Shown: positions 1-8,236 of the stretch, one piece after another
Position numbering within the stretch: the stretch's first letter is position 1
Layout of the letters: every line of letters starts with the position of its first letter
Assembly: GCF_003143515.1 (NCBI RefSeq)
Contig: NZ_CP029343.1
Coordinates: 2,108,001 to 2,172,000, forward strand
DNA length: 64,000 bases
Origin: Massilia oculi
GTDB lineage: Bacteria; Pseudomonadota; Gammaproteobacteria; Burkholderiales; Burkholderiaceae_D
Reading direction: 5' to 3'
The notes under the pieces: model-generated
Told to the model about the DNA's origin: nothing
The model's input: the letters and a program-made list of their open reading frames with translations, nothing else
Database searches by the model: none
Position numbers and translations under genes: made by a program

Positions 1-50
1 TAATTCGTGTAGGAAATTAGCTAAAACGGTTGTAGGACCACTTCTTTTGG

Positions 51-56
51 TATAAT
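51..56 (+). promoter_or_regulatory. Putative -10 box for the M23 peptidase gene
   Basis: A perfect TATAAT lies about 92 bases before the preferred ATG at 148. The best -35 candidate, TTGTAG at 30-35, has a short 15-base spacer, so the promoter is only tentative. It would give a 5' leader of roughly 85 bases. Confidence 0.4.
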
Positions 57-147
57 TCACGATCCTGTTTTCATTTCCCAAAGAAAACTTTTCGGAAATG
101 ACAATTCATGGCCCTTGAAAGTTCAGCCGCAAATTTTAACTGATTGC

Positions 148-1512
148 ATGAACCCTATACAGAAAATCACTGGTAAAAGCCTGCTAGCGCTGCTGCCGAA
201 GACCCGTAAAGCCCGCGTCCTGAGCGCCGGCGCCGTCTTCCTGAGCGTGTGCGCCTTTGGCGCCGTAGGCGTTGCACCGATCGCTCCCGATCCCTCCGAC
301 CTGCCCGTTACTTCCGTTGCGCAAGACCTGGAACTGCCGAACCTGGCCGACCAGATCGCCGCGCTCCAGCAGAACGAGCAGCAATTCATCCACGAAGAAC
401 GCATCCGCCGCGGCGATTCGCTCGGCTCGCTCTTCACCCGCCTCGGCATCGAGGACGCGCAAGCGCAAAAATTCGTTCGCTCCGACAAGCTCGCCAAGCG
501 CCTGCTGTCGCTCCAGACCGGCAAGCGCATCCAGGCCGAGACCGACGAGAACGGCCTGCTGCTGTCGATGCGCGCCACCGTCACCGACGGCAAGAGCGGC
601 GAAGCCCGCACGATCAGCGTCGAGCGCAAGGGCGAGGAGTTCGTCGCCCTCGAGGCGCCGGCCAAGCTCGAACGCCGCGTCGAAATGCGTTCGCGCGAGA
701 TCGTCAGCTCGCTGTACGCGGCCACCGACGCCAACGTCGACGGCGGCAGCATCCCGGATTCGGTCGTTGGCCAGATCATCGAGATGTTCTCGACCAATAT
801 CGACTTCCGCAGCGACGTCAAGCGTGGCGACCGTTTCAATGTGGTGTACGAGACCTTCTGGCTCGACGGCGAACTGATCAAGACCGGCCGCATCCTGGCC
901 GGCGAATTCGTCAACCGCGGCACCAGCTACCAGTCGGTCTGGTACGAAGATCCAGTCTCCAAGCAGGGCGGTTACTATTCGCTGGACGGCAAGTCGCTCA
1001 AGAAAGCCTTCCTCAAGTCGCCGCTGCAATACTCGCGCGTCTCGTCGGGCTTCTCGATGCGGGTGCACCCGATCTCGGGCAAGTTCAAGGCGCATAAAGG
1101 CGTCGACTTTGCCGCCGCCACCGGCACCCCGATCCGCGCCGTGGCCGACGCCACCGTCGATTTCGCGGGCAACGGCAATGGCTACGGCAATATGGTCGTC
1201 CTGAAGCACTGGTCGAACTACAGCACCGCCTATGCCCACATGAGCCGCATCGCTCCAGGCATGCGCAAGGGCGCCAAGATCAGCCAGGGCCAGGTGATCG
1301 GCTACGTCGGCTCGACCGGCTGGTCGACCGGCCCGCACCTGCACTATGAATTCCGCGTCGCAGGCGTGGCCAAGGATCCGAACAAGTTCAAGTCACTGGC
1401 CCAGCAACCGCTGAACCAGGCCGAACTGGCTCGCTTCCGCATGGCGGCCGCCGAGATGAACCACCGCTTCTCGCTGATGGCGCCAAGCGGCTCGTCGATG
1501 GCAGCCCGCTAA
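148..1512 (+). CDS. M23 family metallopeptidase (murein hydrolase, membrane-anchored)
   Basis: This is probably a periplasmic peptidoglycan endopeptidase or an activator of amidases. Near the N-terminus a basic stretch is followed by one hydrophobic segment that would act as an anchor or signal. The C-terminal third carries the M23 (LytM) signature: a His in the HPISGKFKAHKGVDF block with its H-x3-D ligands, and the later GPHLHYEFR block with the third zinc-site His. The middle region resembles the OapA/LysM-like part of long M23 proteins. I chose ATG 148; a TTG at 115 is in frame and also possible. A short upstream reading frame (108-143) ends four bases before the ATG. An anhydromuramic acid kinase gene follows, which fits a wall-turnover context. 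Confidence 0.85.
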   Translation: MNPIQKITGKSLLALLPKTRKARVLSAGAVFLSVCAFGAVGVAPIAPDPSDLPVTSVAQDLELPNLADQIAALQQNEQQFIHEERIRRGDSLGSLFTRLGIEDAQAQKFVRSDKLAKRLLSLQTGKRIQAETDENGLLLSMRATVTDGKSGEARTISVERKGEEFVALEAPAKLERRVEMRSREIVSSLYAATDANVDGGSIPDSVVGQIIEMFSTNIDFRSDVKRGDRFNVVYETFWLDGELIKTGRILAGEFVNRGTSYQSVWYEDPVSKQGGYYSLDGKSLKKAFLKSPLQYSRVSSGFSMRVHPISGKFKAHKGVDFAAATGTPIRAVADATVDFAGNGNGYGNMVVLKHWSNYSTAYAHMSRIAPGMRKGAKISQGQVIGYVGSTGWSTGPHLHYEFRVAGVAKDPNKFKSLAQQPLNQAELARFRMAAAEMNHRFSLMAPSGSSMAAR

Positions 1513-1530
1513 GCCAGCACTGAAACTTGA

Positions 1531-1574
1531 AACGCCCTCCGCTGCATCGCGATGCCGGAGGGCGTTTTGTTTTG
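1531..1574 (+). terminator. Rho-independent terminator after the M23 peptidase gene
   Basis: A perfect 11-bp stem (1531-1541 with 1556-1566) encloses a self-complementary loop and is followed by a T-rich tail, 19 bases after the stop codon. Confidence 0.8.
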
Positions 1575-1599
1575 TACGCCAACAAAAACTTATAACACC

Positions 1600-2697
1600 A
1601 TGAGCGCGACACATTCCCTTTTCATCGGCCTGATGTCCGGCACCAGCCTCGACGGCGTCGACGGCGTGCTGGCCGATTTCTCCAACGGCGCCATCCAGAC
1701 CCTGTCGGCTGCCTTCACGCCCTTCCCCGCGCAATTGCGCGAGGAACTGATGGCGCTGCAGGCCGCCAGCCACAACGAACTCGAACGCGAAGCGCTGGCC
1801 GCCAACGGCCTGGCCCTGGCCTATGCCGATTGCGTGCGCTCACTGCTGCCATCCTGCCCGGCGCCGGTGACGGCGGTCGCCGTCCACGGCCAGACCATCC
1901 GCCACCGCCCCGAGCTGGGTTTTACGCGCCAGACCAATAACCCGGCCCTGCTGGCCGAACTGATCGGCATCAACGTGATCGCCGACTTCCGCAGCCGTGA
2001 CGTCGCCGCGGGCGGCCAGGGCGCGCCGCTGGTGCCGGCCTTCCACGAGGCCGCCTTCGGCAAGCCGGGCACGGCGCGCGTCGTGGTGAACATCGGCGGC
2101 ATCGGCAATATCAGCGTGCTGCACGGCGACGGACGCGTGACCGGTTTCGATACCGGCCCAGGCAATGTCTTGCTCGACCTGTGGATCGCGCGCCACCAGG
2201 GCCGCGCCTATGACGAGGATGGGGCCTGGGGTGCGACCGGCACTGCCCACCAGCCGCTGCTGGACGCCCTGCTCGATGAACCGTATTTCCGCCAGCCCGC
2301 GCCCAAGAGCACGGGACGCGACCTGTTTCACGCGCCATGGCTCGACGCCAAGCTTTCGTCCTTCGGCAAGCTCGCGCCGGCCGACGTGCAGGCGACCCTG
2401 GTGCAATTGACGGCGGTGACGATCGCGCGCGCGATCCGCGATGAAGGCGTGACGCCGGACGCGGTCTATGTCTGCGGCGGGGGCGCCTACAACGGCGCCC
2501 TGCTGCGCGCCATCGGCGCCGAACTCGGCGGAGTGAACGTGGCGTCGACGGCGGAGCTGGGCGTGGCGCCGAACCGGGTCGAGGCGCTCGCCTTTGCCTG
2601 GCTGGGCTGGCGTTTCGCGAACCGCGAACCGGGCAACCTGCCGGCGGTCACCGGCGCGCGCGGTCCGCGCATCCTGGGGGCGCTGTACCCGGCCTGA
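1600..2697 (+). CDS. anmK: Anhydro-N-acetylmuramic acid kinase
   Basis: It phosphorylates and opens 1,6-anhydro-MurNAc to MurNAc-6-phosphate in cytoplasmic peptidoglycan recycling. The N-terminal LMSGTSLDGVDGV motif is diagnostic of AnmK, and GFDTGPGNVLLD in the middle and CGGGAYNGAL near the C-terminus fit the sugar-kinase fold. The product is 365 residues, the usual family length. The ATG at 1600 is preferred because the family starts just before the LMSGTS block. The preceding terminator separates it from the M23 gene, so it probably has its own promoter. Confidence 0.93.
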   Translation: MSATHSLFIGLMSGTSLDGVDGVLADFSNGAIQTLSAAFTPFPAQLREELMALQAASHNELEREALAANGLALAYADCVRSLLPSCPAPVTAVAVHGQTIRHRPELGFTRQTNNPALLAELIGINVIADFRSRDVAAGGQGAPLVPAFHEAAFGKPGTARVVVNIGGIGNISVLHGDGRVTGFDTGPGNVLLDLWIARHQGRAYDEDGAWGATGTAHQPLLDALLDEPYFRQPAPKSTGRDLFHAPWLDAKLSSFGKLAPADVQATLVQLTAVTIARAIRDEGVTPDAVYVCGGGAYNGALLRAIGAELGGVNVASTAELGVAPNRVEALAFAWLGWRFANREPGNLPAVTGARGPRILGALYPA

Positions 2698-2700
2698 TGC

Positions 2701-2967
2701 TCAGGCGGCCAGGCCTTTTTGCAGCAGCTGCGTCACCAGCTCGTTCAGGTCGACGCCCTGCTCCTTGCTCTGCGCCTGCAACTGCTTGACCAGGTCGCCA
2801 TTGAGCTTGACCGCGAACGGCACCAGACCCAGCGCGCGCTCGCGCTCGCGTTGTTCGCGGCGGTCCGCAGCCGGAGCATCCCCGGGCTTGCCGATGGCGG
2901 CGCCCTTGGGGCCCATCTTGTTCATCAGCTTTTTCGCGTCGAATTTCGCGAGTTCGTTCTTGTTCAT
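2701..2967 (-). CDS. Small hypothetical protein, possible ribbon-helix-helix C-terminus
   Basis: The product has 88 residues and no family name that I recognise. Its N-terminal half is charged and rich in Lys, Glu and Arg. The C-terminal 40 residues (PFAVKLNGDLVKQL, then a helix ending in LLQKGL) have the strand-helix-helix pattern of Arc/MetJ-type ribbon-helix-helix DNA-binding proteins, as seen in small antitoxins and regulators. It is convergent with anmK (3 bases apart) and follows another small unknown gene on the same strand after a 35-base gap. The RHH reading is an inference from pattern only. Confidence 0.65.
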   Translation of the reverse strand: MNKNELAKFDAKKLMNKMGPKGAAIGKPGDAPAADRREQRERERALGLVPFAVKLNGDLVKQLQAQSKEQGVDLNELVTQLLQKGLAA

Positions 2968-3002
2968 TGCTTACCTTGATGTTGAATTGATATCTTGCGG
3001 CG

Positions 3003-3230
3003 TCAGTCGAAGCGCTTGAGCCGCTGGCCGAGGATGCCCCACTGGCACGGCACGCCATCGACCGTGCCGCACAGCGCCCAGCCGGTGCCGATTTTTTCCA
3101 CCGTGACGGTCGTCTCGATTTCCCGGGCCAGCTTCTCGGCCCAGCCTTTGGCGGCTCCCTGCCCCTTGACCAATTCCTTGCCCTCATAGATGACGGTGGC
3201 GTCGAATACGGGCATGGCGAATACGGTCAT
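3003..3230 (-). CDS. Small hypothetical protein
   Basis: The product has 75 residues and is not recognised. It begins MTVFAMPVFDATV and contains two Trp-containing short motifs and a Cys pair around residues 54 and 62. The start at 3230 is supported by AGAGG five bases upstream; the internal Met at residue 6 lacks a comparable site. It lies upstream of the 88-residue unknown gene on the same strand, so the two may be cotranscribed. A structured repeat element occupies the DNA just upstream (3289-3446). Confidence 0.6.
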   Translation of the reverse strand: MTVFAMPVFDATVIYEGKELVKGQGAAKGWAEKLAREIETTVTVEKIGTGWALCGTVDGVPCQWGILGQRLKRFD

Positions 3231-3288
3231 GGCTACCTCTGTCTCAAAAAGGCGTCATGCTACCACCGCGGGCCGACTGCGGATGCCA

Positions 3289-3446
3289 AGAGTCTATCCC
3301 GGTAGGTGGGGGGAAGCTCATGGTGATGCATGGCGGGCGCGAGCAAGGCGCGAGGAGGCCGCATGGCTAGCCATGCAACGACGAGCAACGCAGCGCACGC
3401 TTGCCAGGCGCGCTAGGAGCGACTCCCACCTACCGGGATAGACTCT
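3289..3446. repeat. 158-bp palindromic (MITE-like) element with 22-bp perfect terminal inverted repeats
   Basis: The left arm 3289-3310 and right arm 3425-3446 are exact reverse complements over 22 bases. The 114-base interior has no plausible ORF. It includes a perfect 16-bp palindrome (GCATGGCTAGCCATGC at 3361-3376) and GGCGCG-type direct repeats. The element sits between the small unknown gene (3230) and the erpA terminator (3454-3475). The form suggests a non-autonomous mobile repeat or a structured RNA; no transposase is present. Confidence 0.7.
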
Positions 3447-3475
3447 AATACAAACGGCCCGCACAAGCGGGCCGT
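3445..3475 (-). terminator. Terminator of erpA
   Basis: A 9-bp perfect stem (3454-3462 with 3467-3475) with a 4-base loop, followed on the minus strand by TTTGTATT, lies 39 bases after the erpA stop codon. Confidence 0.75.
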
Positions 3476-3513
3476 CGATGCTCCAGACCGTGGCCTGGAT
3501 GGGCGGGCAACGA

Positions 3514-3882
3514 TTACGCCGAGAACGACGAACCGCAGCCGCAGGTCGAGGTGGCGTTCGGGTTCTTGATCACGAACTGGGCGCCTTCGAGGTCGTCCTT
3601 GTAGTCGATCTCGGCGCCGACCAGGTACTGGTAGCTCATCGAGTCGATCAGCAGCTGGACGCCTGCCTTTTCCATCGTCGTATCGTCTTCATTGACGATC
3701 TCGTCGAAGGTGAAACCATATTGGAAGCCCGAGCAGCCACCGCCCTGCACGAAGACGCGCAGCTTGAGGTCGGGGTTGCCTTCTTCTTCGATCAGCTGAG
3801 CAACTTTCTGAGCCGCGCTGTCGGTGAAGTTGATTGGTACGGGAATCGTGTCGAAATCTACTACTTCGGCGACTGCGGTCAT
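3514..3882 (-). CDS. erpA: Iron-sulfur cluster insertion protein ErpA (A-type carrier)
   Basis: It is an A-type carrier that delivers Fe-S clusters to apoproteins. The product has 122 residues and the three ligand cysteines of the family: C50 in GGGCSGF and C114/C116 in TCGCG. The start at 3882 is chosen because AGGAG lies just upstream and the family begins at MTAVAEVV; an in-frame Met nine codons earlier (3909) lacks support. It is monocistronic, with a terminator downstream and the bactofilin gene 53 bases upstream on the same strand. Confidence 0.93.
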   Translation of the reverse strand: MTAVAEVVDFDTIPVPINFTDSAAQKVAQLIEEEGNPDLKLRVFVQGGGCSGFQYGFTFDEIVNEDDTTMEKAGVQLLIDSMSYQYLVGAEIDYKDDLEGAQFVIKNPNATSTCGCGSSFSA

Positions 3883-3935
3883 GGGAACACTCCTGAATAA
3901 ATCAAACACCGTCCATTATAGACGGTTGGCGGAAG

Positions 3936-4337
3936 TCATGCTGCCGACCCTTCCATGGCGTCGGCTAGATGAAACACCGGCTCGCTGGCGGGTTGGTGCG
4001 TTAATTTACCTGTTACCAACGCCCCGCCATGCATCTCGAGCAAACGGTAATGCACATCCCCATTGATGCGGCCTTTCGGCTGCAATTCAAGGAGTTCCGA
4101 CGAATAAACAGCCCCGGCGATGTAACCATTGACCACCAGGCTGGCGCAGCGCACCTCGCCTTCGATGCGCGCGTGCTCCGACACGATCAGCATGCTGTCG
4201 GCGCCGTCCACCGCCACCACATTGCCATGGACTTCCCCGTCGATGCGCAGCCCGCCGGTGAAACACAGGTCACCCTCGATGCGGGCCGAGATCCCGACCA
4301 GGCTGTCTATCTCGCTTTTCACTTGTCGACCAAACAT
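3936..4337 (-). CDS. Bactofilin (polymer-forming cytoskeletal protein)
   Basis: The product has 133 residues and one DUF583/bactofilin domain. It shows the repeating beta-helix pattern of short turns with hydrophobic and Gly residues (RIEGDLCFTGGLRIDGEVHGNV, LVVNGYIAGAV, GRINGDVHY). Bactofilins self-polymerise without nucleotide and often scaffold cell-wall enzymes; the specific role here is unknown. A GAGGTGA ribosome binding site precedes ATG 4337. The ends flanking the core are short, as usual. Confidence 0.88.
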   Translation of the reverse strand: MFGRQVKSEIDSLVGISARIEGDLCFTGGLRIDGEVHGNVVAVDGADSMLIVSEHARIEGEVRCASLVVNGYIAGAVYSSELLELQPKGRINGDVHYRLLEMHGGALVTGKLTHQPASEPVFHLADAMEGSAA

Positions 4338-4455
4338 GACTCACCTCTGAGGTAGTGACCGTGGGACGTGTCCAACAGTCAATTTACCCGGCTCAAAGGT
4401 GCTTGCTTTGATCTGCGTCGGGTCGCGCAGCGAGCGCGACCGCAACCACCTTAGA

Positions 4456-5493
4456 TTATGGCAACAGCGCGATGTGCTGCAGGCCCTTCGACTCTTCCAG
4501 GCCGAACATCAGGTTCATGCACTGCACGGCCTGGCCCGAAGCGCCCTTGACCAGGTTGTCCTGCACCACCAGGATCACGACGGTGTCCGTCCCTTCCGGA
4601 CGGTGCAGCGCCAGGCGCAGCATGTTCGAGCCGCGGGTCGAGCGCGTCTCTGGATGCGAGCCGAACGGCATGACGTCGACGAATTCGCTGTCCTTATATT
4701 GTTCTTCGAACAGCGCCTGCAGGGCGGCATTGTCGATTTCTTGCGTCAGGCGCGCGTACAGGGTCGCGTGCATGCCGCGGATCATCGGCACCAGGTGCGG
4801 GGTAAAGATCAGGCCGACCTTCTGGTCGGTATAGCGCGCCAGCTGGGCCGAGGTTTCCGGGGTGTGGCGATGGCCGTGGACACCGTAAGCCTTGAAGTTG
4901 TCGCTCGACTCCGAGAACAGCGTGCCGATCTCGGCCTTGCGGCCAGCGCCGGAAACGCCCGACTTGCAGTCGGCGATCAGGCTGCCGGCATCGATCAGGC
5001 CGGCTTTCAGCAGCGGATAGAAGCCCAGCTGCATCGTGGTCGGGTAGCAGCCAGGGTTGGCGATCAGGCGTGCGCCCTTGATGTCGTCGCGGTTCAGTTC
5101 CGGCAGGCCATAGACGGCTTCATCCAGCAGCTCGGGTGCGGTGTGCTCGATCTTGTACCATTTTTCGAAGACGGCGCGGTCCTTGATGCGGAAGTCCGCA
5201 GCCAGGTCGATCACCTTGACGCCGGCCGCCAGCAGCTCGGGCGCCTGGGCCATCGCCACGCCGTGCGGGGTGGCGAAGAACACCACGTCACACCCCTTCA
5301 GGTCGGCCTTGTCCGGGCTCGAGAAGGCGATGTCGACGCGACCGCGCAGCGAAGGGAACATATCGGCCACCGGCAAGCCGTCTTCCTTGCGCGAGGTGAT
5401 CGCGGTCAGTTGCACATCCGGATGAACGGCCAACAGCCGCAGCAATTCCACGCCCGTGTATCCGGTTCCGCCGACGATGCCAACTTTAATCAT
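4456..5493 (-). CDS. argC: N-acetyl-gamma-glutamyl-phosphate reductase
   Basis: It performs the NADPH-dependent reduction of N-acetylglutamyl phosphate to the semialdehyde in arginine synthesis. The N-terminal [13 protein letters not shown] is the nucleotide-binding loop, the catalytic Cys is C149 in ANPGCYPTT, and [10 protein letters not shown] follows. The product is 345 residues, a normal length for the one-domain bacterial form. The start at 5493 begins the Rossmann fold exactly and has AAGGA upstream; the 89-codon open extension beyond it is not supported. It lies downstream of the rplM-rpsI operon, separated by a terminator. Confidence 0.94.
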   Translation of the reverse strand: MIKVGIVGGTGYTGVELLRLLAVHPDVQLTAITSRKEDGLPVADMFPSLRGRVDIAFSSPDKADLKGCDVVFFATPHGVAMAQAPELLAAGVKVIDLAADFRIKDRAVFEKWYKIEHTAPELLDEAVYGLPELNRDDIKGARLIANPGCYPTTMQLGFYPLLKAGLIDAGSLIADCKSGVSGAGRKAEIGTLFSESSDNFKAYGVHGHRHTPETSAQLARYTDQKVGLIFTPHLVPMIRGMHATLYARLTQEIDNAALQALFEEQYKDSEFVDVMPFGSHPETRSTRGSNMLRLALHRPEGTDTVVILVVQDNLVKGASGQAVQCMNLMFGLEESKGLQHIALLP

Positions 5494-5595
5494 GTCTTTT
5501 CCTTCAATAATGGTGAGAAAGCCCCTATCAGGACGAGGCTGCATTTTAACAGCCTGCGAATTCCGGGGTTGTACCTGTCCCGAGACAGGCTCATG

Positions 5596-5632
5596 CAAAA
5601 AAGCCGCCCAACCTTGCGGCGGACGGCTTTTC
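5596..5632 (-). terminator. Terminator of the rplM-rpsI operon
   Basis: On the minus strand AAAGCCG pairs with CGGCTTT, with a G/C-rich inner loop, followed by TTTTTTGC, about 34 bases after the rpsI stop codon. Confidence 0.75.
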
Positions 5633-5665
5633 TGAACCAGTGCCCGAAGGCACCGAGGAAGACGA

Positions 5666-6058
5666 TTAACGCTTCGAGAATTGCTTTGCGCGACGTGCTT
5701 TGCGCAGACCAACTTTCTTACGCTCGACTTCACGGGCGTCACGGGTGACGAAACCGGCACGTGCCAGGTCGCCCTTGAGGCCTGCGTCGTAGTCGATCAG
5801 TGCGCGGGTGATGCCGTGACGGACGGCGCCAGCCTGGCCCGATTCGCCACCGCCGTGCACGTTGACCTTGATGTCGAAACGCTCGACGTTGCCGGTCAGT
5901 TCCAGCGGCTGACGGATCACCATCAGGCCGGTTTCACGCGAGAAGTATTCCGATGCCGGTTTACCGTTCACGATGATCTGGCCGGTGCCAGCTTTGATGA
6001 ACACGCGAGCGACTGCACTCTTGCGACGGCCGGTGCCGTAGTTGTAGTTACCGATCAT
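5666..6058 (-). CDS. rpsI: 30S ribosomal protein S9
   Basis: It is a component of the 30S head near the P site. At 130 residues it is full length and ends in the conserved basic tail with terminal Lys-Arg (QFSKR), which contacts P-site t[16 protein letters not shown] at the N-terminus is typical of S9. It follows rplM by 9 bases, with AAGGA before its ATG, in the universal L13-S9 operon. Confidence 0.98.
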   Translation of the reverse strand: MIGNYNYGTGRRKSAVARVFIKAGTGQIIVNGKPASEYFSRETGLMVIRQPLELTGNVERFDIKVNVHGGGESGQAGAVRHGITRALIDYDAGLKGDLARAGFVTRDAREVERKKVGLRKARRAKQFSKR

Positions 6059-6067
6059 GTCAGTTCC

Positions 6068-6496
6068 TTAGAGGGTCAGTGCTTGTGGTTGCTGAGCAGC
6101 GTGCGGGTGGGTACCTTCCGCATACACTTTCAGCTTCTTGATCATGGCGTAGCCGAGTGGGCCCTTGGGCAGCATGCCCTTGACAGCCTTCTCGAGTGCG
6201 CGACCTGGGAAACGCTGCTGCATTTTCAGGAAGTTGGTTTCGTAGATACCGCCCGGGTAGCCCGAGTGACGGTAGTACGTTTTTGCGGTGGCCTTGGTGC
6301 CGGTCACGCGCAGTTTGCCGGCGTTGATCACGACGATGAAGTCGCCGGTGTCGACGTGCGGGGTGAACTCTGGCTTGTGCTTGCCGCGCAGTCGGAGTGC
6401 CACTTCGCTGGCAACACGTCCGAGGACCAGGTCCGTCGCGTCGATGACAAACCAGTCGCGCTGGACTTCGTGGCCCTTAGCGGAAAAAGTTTTCAT
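6068..6496 (-). CDS. rplM: 50S ribosomal protein L13
   Basis: It is an early-assembly 50S protein. At 142 residues it has the family length. It includes the [12 protein letters not shown] block, the [13 protein letters not shown] block and the [11 protein letters not shown] motif. It is the first gene of the L13-S9 operon. A strong promoter (-35 at 6619-6624, -10 at 6595-6600) lies upstream, leaving a 5' leader of about 90 bases. Confidence 0.98.
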   Translation of the reverse strand: MKTFSAKGHEVQRDWFVIDATDLVLGRVASEVALRLRGKHKPEFTPHVDTGDFIVVINAGKLRVTGTKATAKTYYRHSGYPGGIYETNFLKMQQRFPGRALEKAVKGMLPKGPLGYAMIKKLKVYAEGTHPHAAQQPQALTL

Positions 6497-6594
6497 GTTT
6501 AATCCAAAAGAAAAAATTGCTCAAATGGTGGTTCCGCACAAACCTTCAGCGGACTCGTCCTTATTGTCTTTCCTGAGCAAACGGAAAGCCGGCA

Positions 6595-6624
6595 ATCATA
6601 CCCCTATTACCTCCATGCCGTCAA
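6595..6624 (-). promoter_or_regulatory. Sigma-70 type promoter of rplM-rpsI
   Basis: Read on the minus strand, TTGACG (6624-6619), an 18-base spacer and TATGAT (6600-6595) match the housekeeping consensus well. It is the best promoter match noticed in the window and points at rplM. Confidence 0.65.
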
Positions 6625-6767
6625 TCCCCATCCACGGCGGACGAGCGCATCCCGCGCGCTTGCCTCAAGACCACTACCCAAGATGCATGCCTTGATGCAT
6701 CGTTGAAACAATCGGTTGACCGGGGAAACAGCACGAACTTATCATCGTTGCAACCTGAGGAGATGCT

Positions 6768-8222
6768 GTGAAGAGATTCAAGATTCTGCGCGCCATATTA
6801 TTCCTGCCACTCCTGGCGGCGACGAGCCTTGCCGGCGCCCAGCCCGCCGCCGGCATGCCGGCGCCATCGATGAGCGAACGCAGCTGCCACCTGCCCGGCG
6901 TGGTCGAAGCGCTGCGCTGCGTCAGCGTCGATGTCCCGCTCGATTATGCCAAGCCGCAAGGCGCGCCGCTGAAACTGCACGTGACGGTCGCTCCGGCTTA
7001 TCGCCAGGGCACGCGCAGCGACCCGCTGTTCGTGCTGGCCGGCGGCCCCGGCCAGGCCGGCAGCGACGTGCTGCCCCTGCTCAAGCTCGCCTTCGACCGG
7101 GTGCGCGCCACCCGCGACATCGTCTTCATCGACCAGCGCGGCACAGGCCGCTCCGGCAAGCTCGATTGCGAGAGCAAGCCGGAACACGAGCGCATGACGG
7201 ACGACGAGCTGATGGCCGAACTGCGCGCCTGCATCGCCAACAACAGGCAGCCGCTGGCCGCCTACACCACGGCGGCGGCGGCGCGCGACCTGGAGCAGGT
7301 GCGGCGCGCGCTGGGCTACCGCCAGGTGAACCTGTGGGGCGGCTCCTACGGCACCCGCCTGGGCCAGGCCTACGCGCGCGCCTATCCGGACAGCGTGCGC
7401 AGCCTGGTGCTGGACGGCGTGGCCGCGCCCGACCAGGTGATCCCGGCCGGCGGGCGGGACGGCCAGGCCGCCCTCGACGGCCTGTTCGCCGCCTGCGCCA
7501 AAGACGCTGCCTGCAACAAGGCCTACCCGAACCTCCGCGCCGAATTCGATGCACTGGTCGCGAAAGTCGAGGCGGGCGACGTTCACCTGTCGCTGCCGAA
7601 TCCGCGCACCGCCGAGCCGACCGAATTCACCATGAGTTCGCAGCGCTTCCTCGGCACCGTGCACAACGTCCTGTATGCGCCGGCCGATGCGCGCCGCCTG
7701 CCCTTCCTGATCCACAGCGCCAGCCGCGGGCGCTGGGAGCCTTTCGTCGCGCGCCAGAACCTGGCCGGCGACTTCGGCAACGACGCCAGCATGTCGATGC
7801 TGCTGCACTTCGCCGTGGTGTGCGCCGAAGACGTGCCGCGCTTCACGCCCGAGCTGATGAAATCCGACGCCGCCGTGCTGGCGCGCCCGCTGGCCGAGAT
7901 GATCCCGACACTGTGCCAGGACGTCAAGGTGCCCGCAGTGCCGTACGTCGCGCCATCGCGCATCGAGGCGCCGGCCCTGCTGCTGTCGGGCGCCCTCGAT
8001 CCGGTCACGCCGCCGCACCGCGCCGCGGCGGCCGCGAAGTCGATGGCCCGGGCCCAGCACGTCGTAGTGGCCAATGCCGGCCACGGCGTGTCGCAGCTCG
8101 GCTGCGCGCCACGCCTGCTGCGCGCCTTCCTCGACCGGCCGCAGGACAAGCTCGACGCCGCCTGCATGGCCGAGGTGCCGGCCCCCACCTTCCAGCTCGG
8201 CAGTGCCGGGCCGCAACCCTGA
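6768..8222 (+). CDS. Exported alpha/beta hydrolase, TAP-like / prolyl aminopeptidase-type
   Basis: The product has 484 residues with an N-terminal signal peptide ending near residue 24. The alpha/beta hydrolase core shows AGGPGQAGSD (oxyanion region), IDQRGTGRSG, the nucleophile S193 in GGSYGT, the acid in ALDPVTPP and His in NAGHGVS; this last part fits the TAP C-terminal domain of tripeptidyl and prolyl aminopeptidases. It probably cleaves peptides in the periplasm or outside the cell; the substrate is unknown. GTG 6768 is chosen because GAGGAG lies six bases upstream. The stop is 14 bases before an ABC exporter ATPase gene, so the three genes look like one operon. Confidence 0.82.
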   Translation: MKRFKILRAILFLPLLAATSLAGAQPAAGMPAPSMSERSCHLPGVVEALRCVSVDVPLDYAKPQGAPLKLHVTVAPAYRQGTRSDPLFVLAGGPGQAGSDVLPLLKLAFDRVRATRDIVFIDQRGTGRSGKLDCESKPEHERMTDDELMAELRACIANNRQPLAAYTTAAAARDLEQVRRALGYRQVNLWGGSYGTRLGQAYARAYPDSVRSLVLDGVAAPDQVIPAGGRDGQAALDGLFAACAKDAACNKAYPNLRAEFDALVAKVEAGDVHLSLPNPRTAEPTEFTMSSQRFLGTVHNVLYAPADARRLPFLIHSASRGRWEPFVARQNLAGDFGNDASMSMLLHFAVVCAEDVPRFTPELMKSDAAVLARPLAEMIPTLCQDVKVPAVPYVAPSRIEAPALLLSGALDPVTPPHRAAAAAKSMARAQHVVVANAGHGVSQLGCAPRLLRAFLDRPQDKLDAACMAEVPAPTFQLGSAGPQP

Positions 8223-8236
8223 ATGTCGGAAACTCC

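Noticed and set aside
4421..4441. Hairpin GGTCGCGC-AGCGA-GCGCGACC after argC
   Set aside because: A good stem but no T-run on either strand; not called as a terminator.
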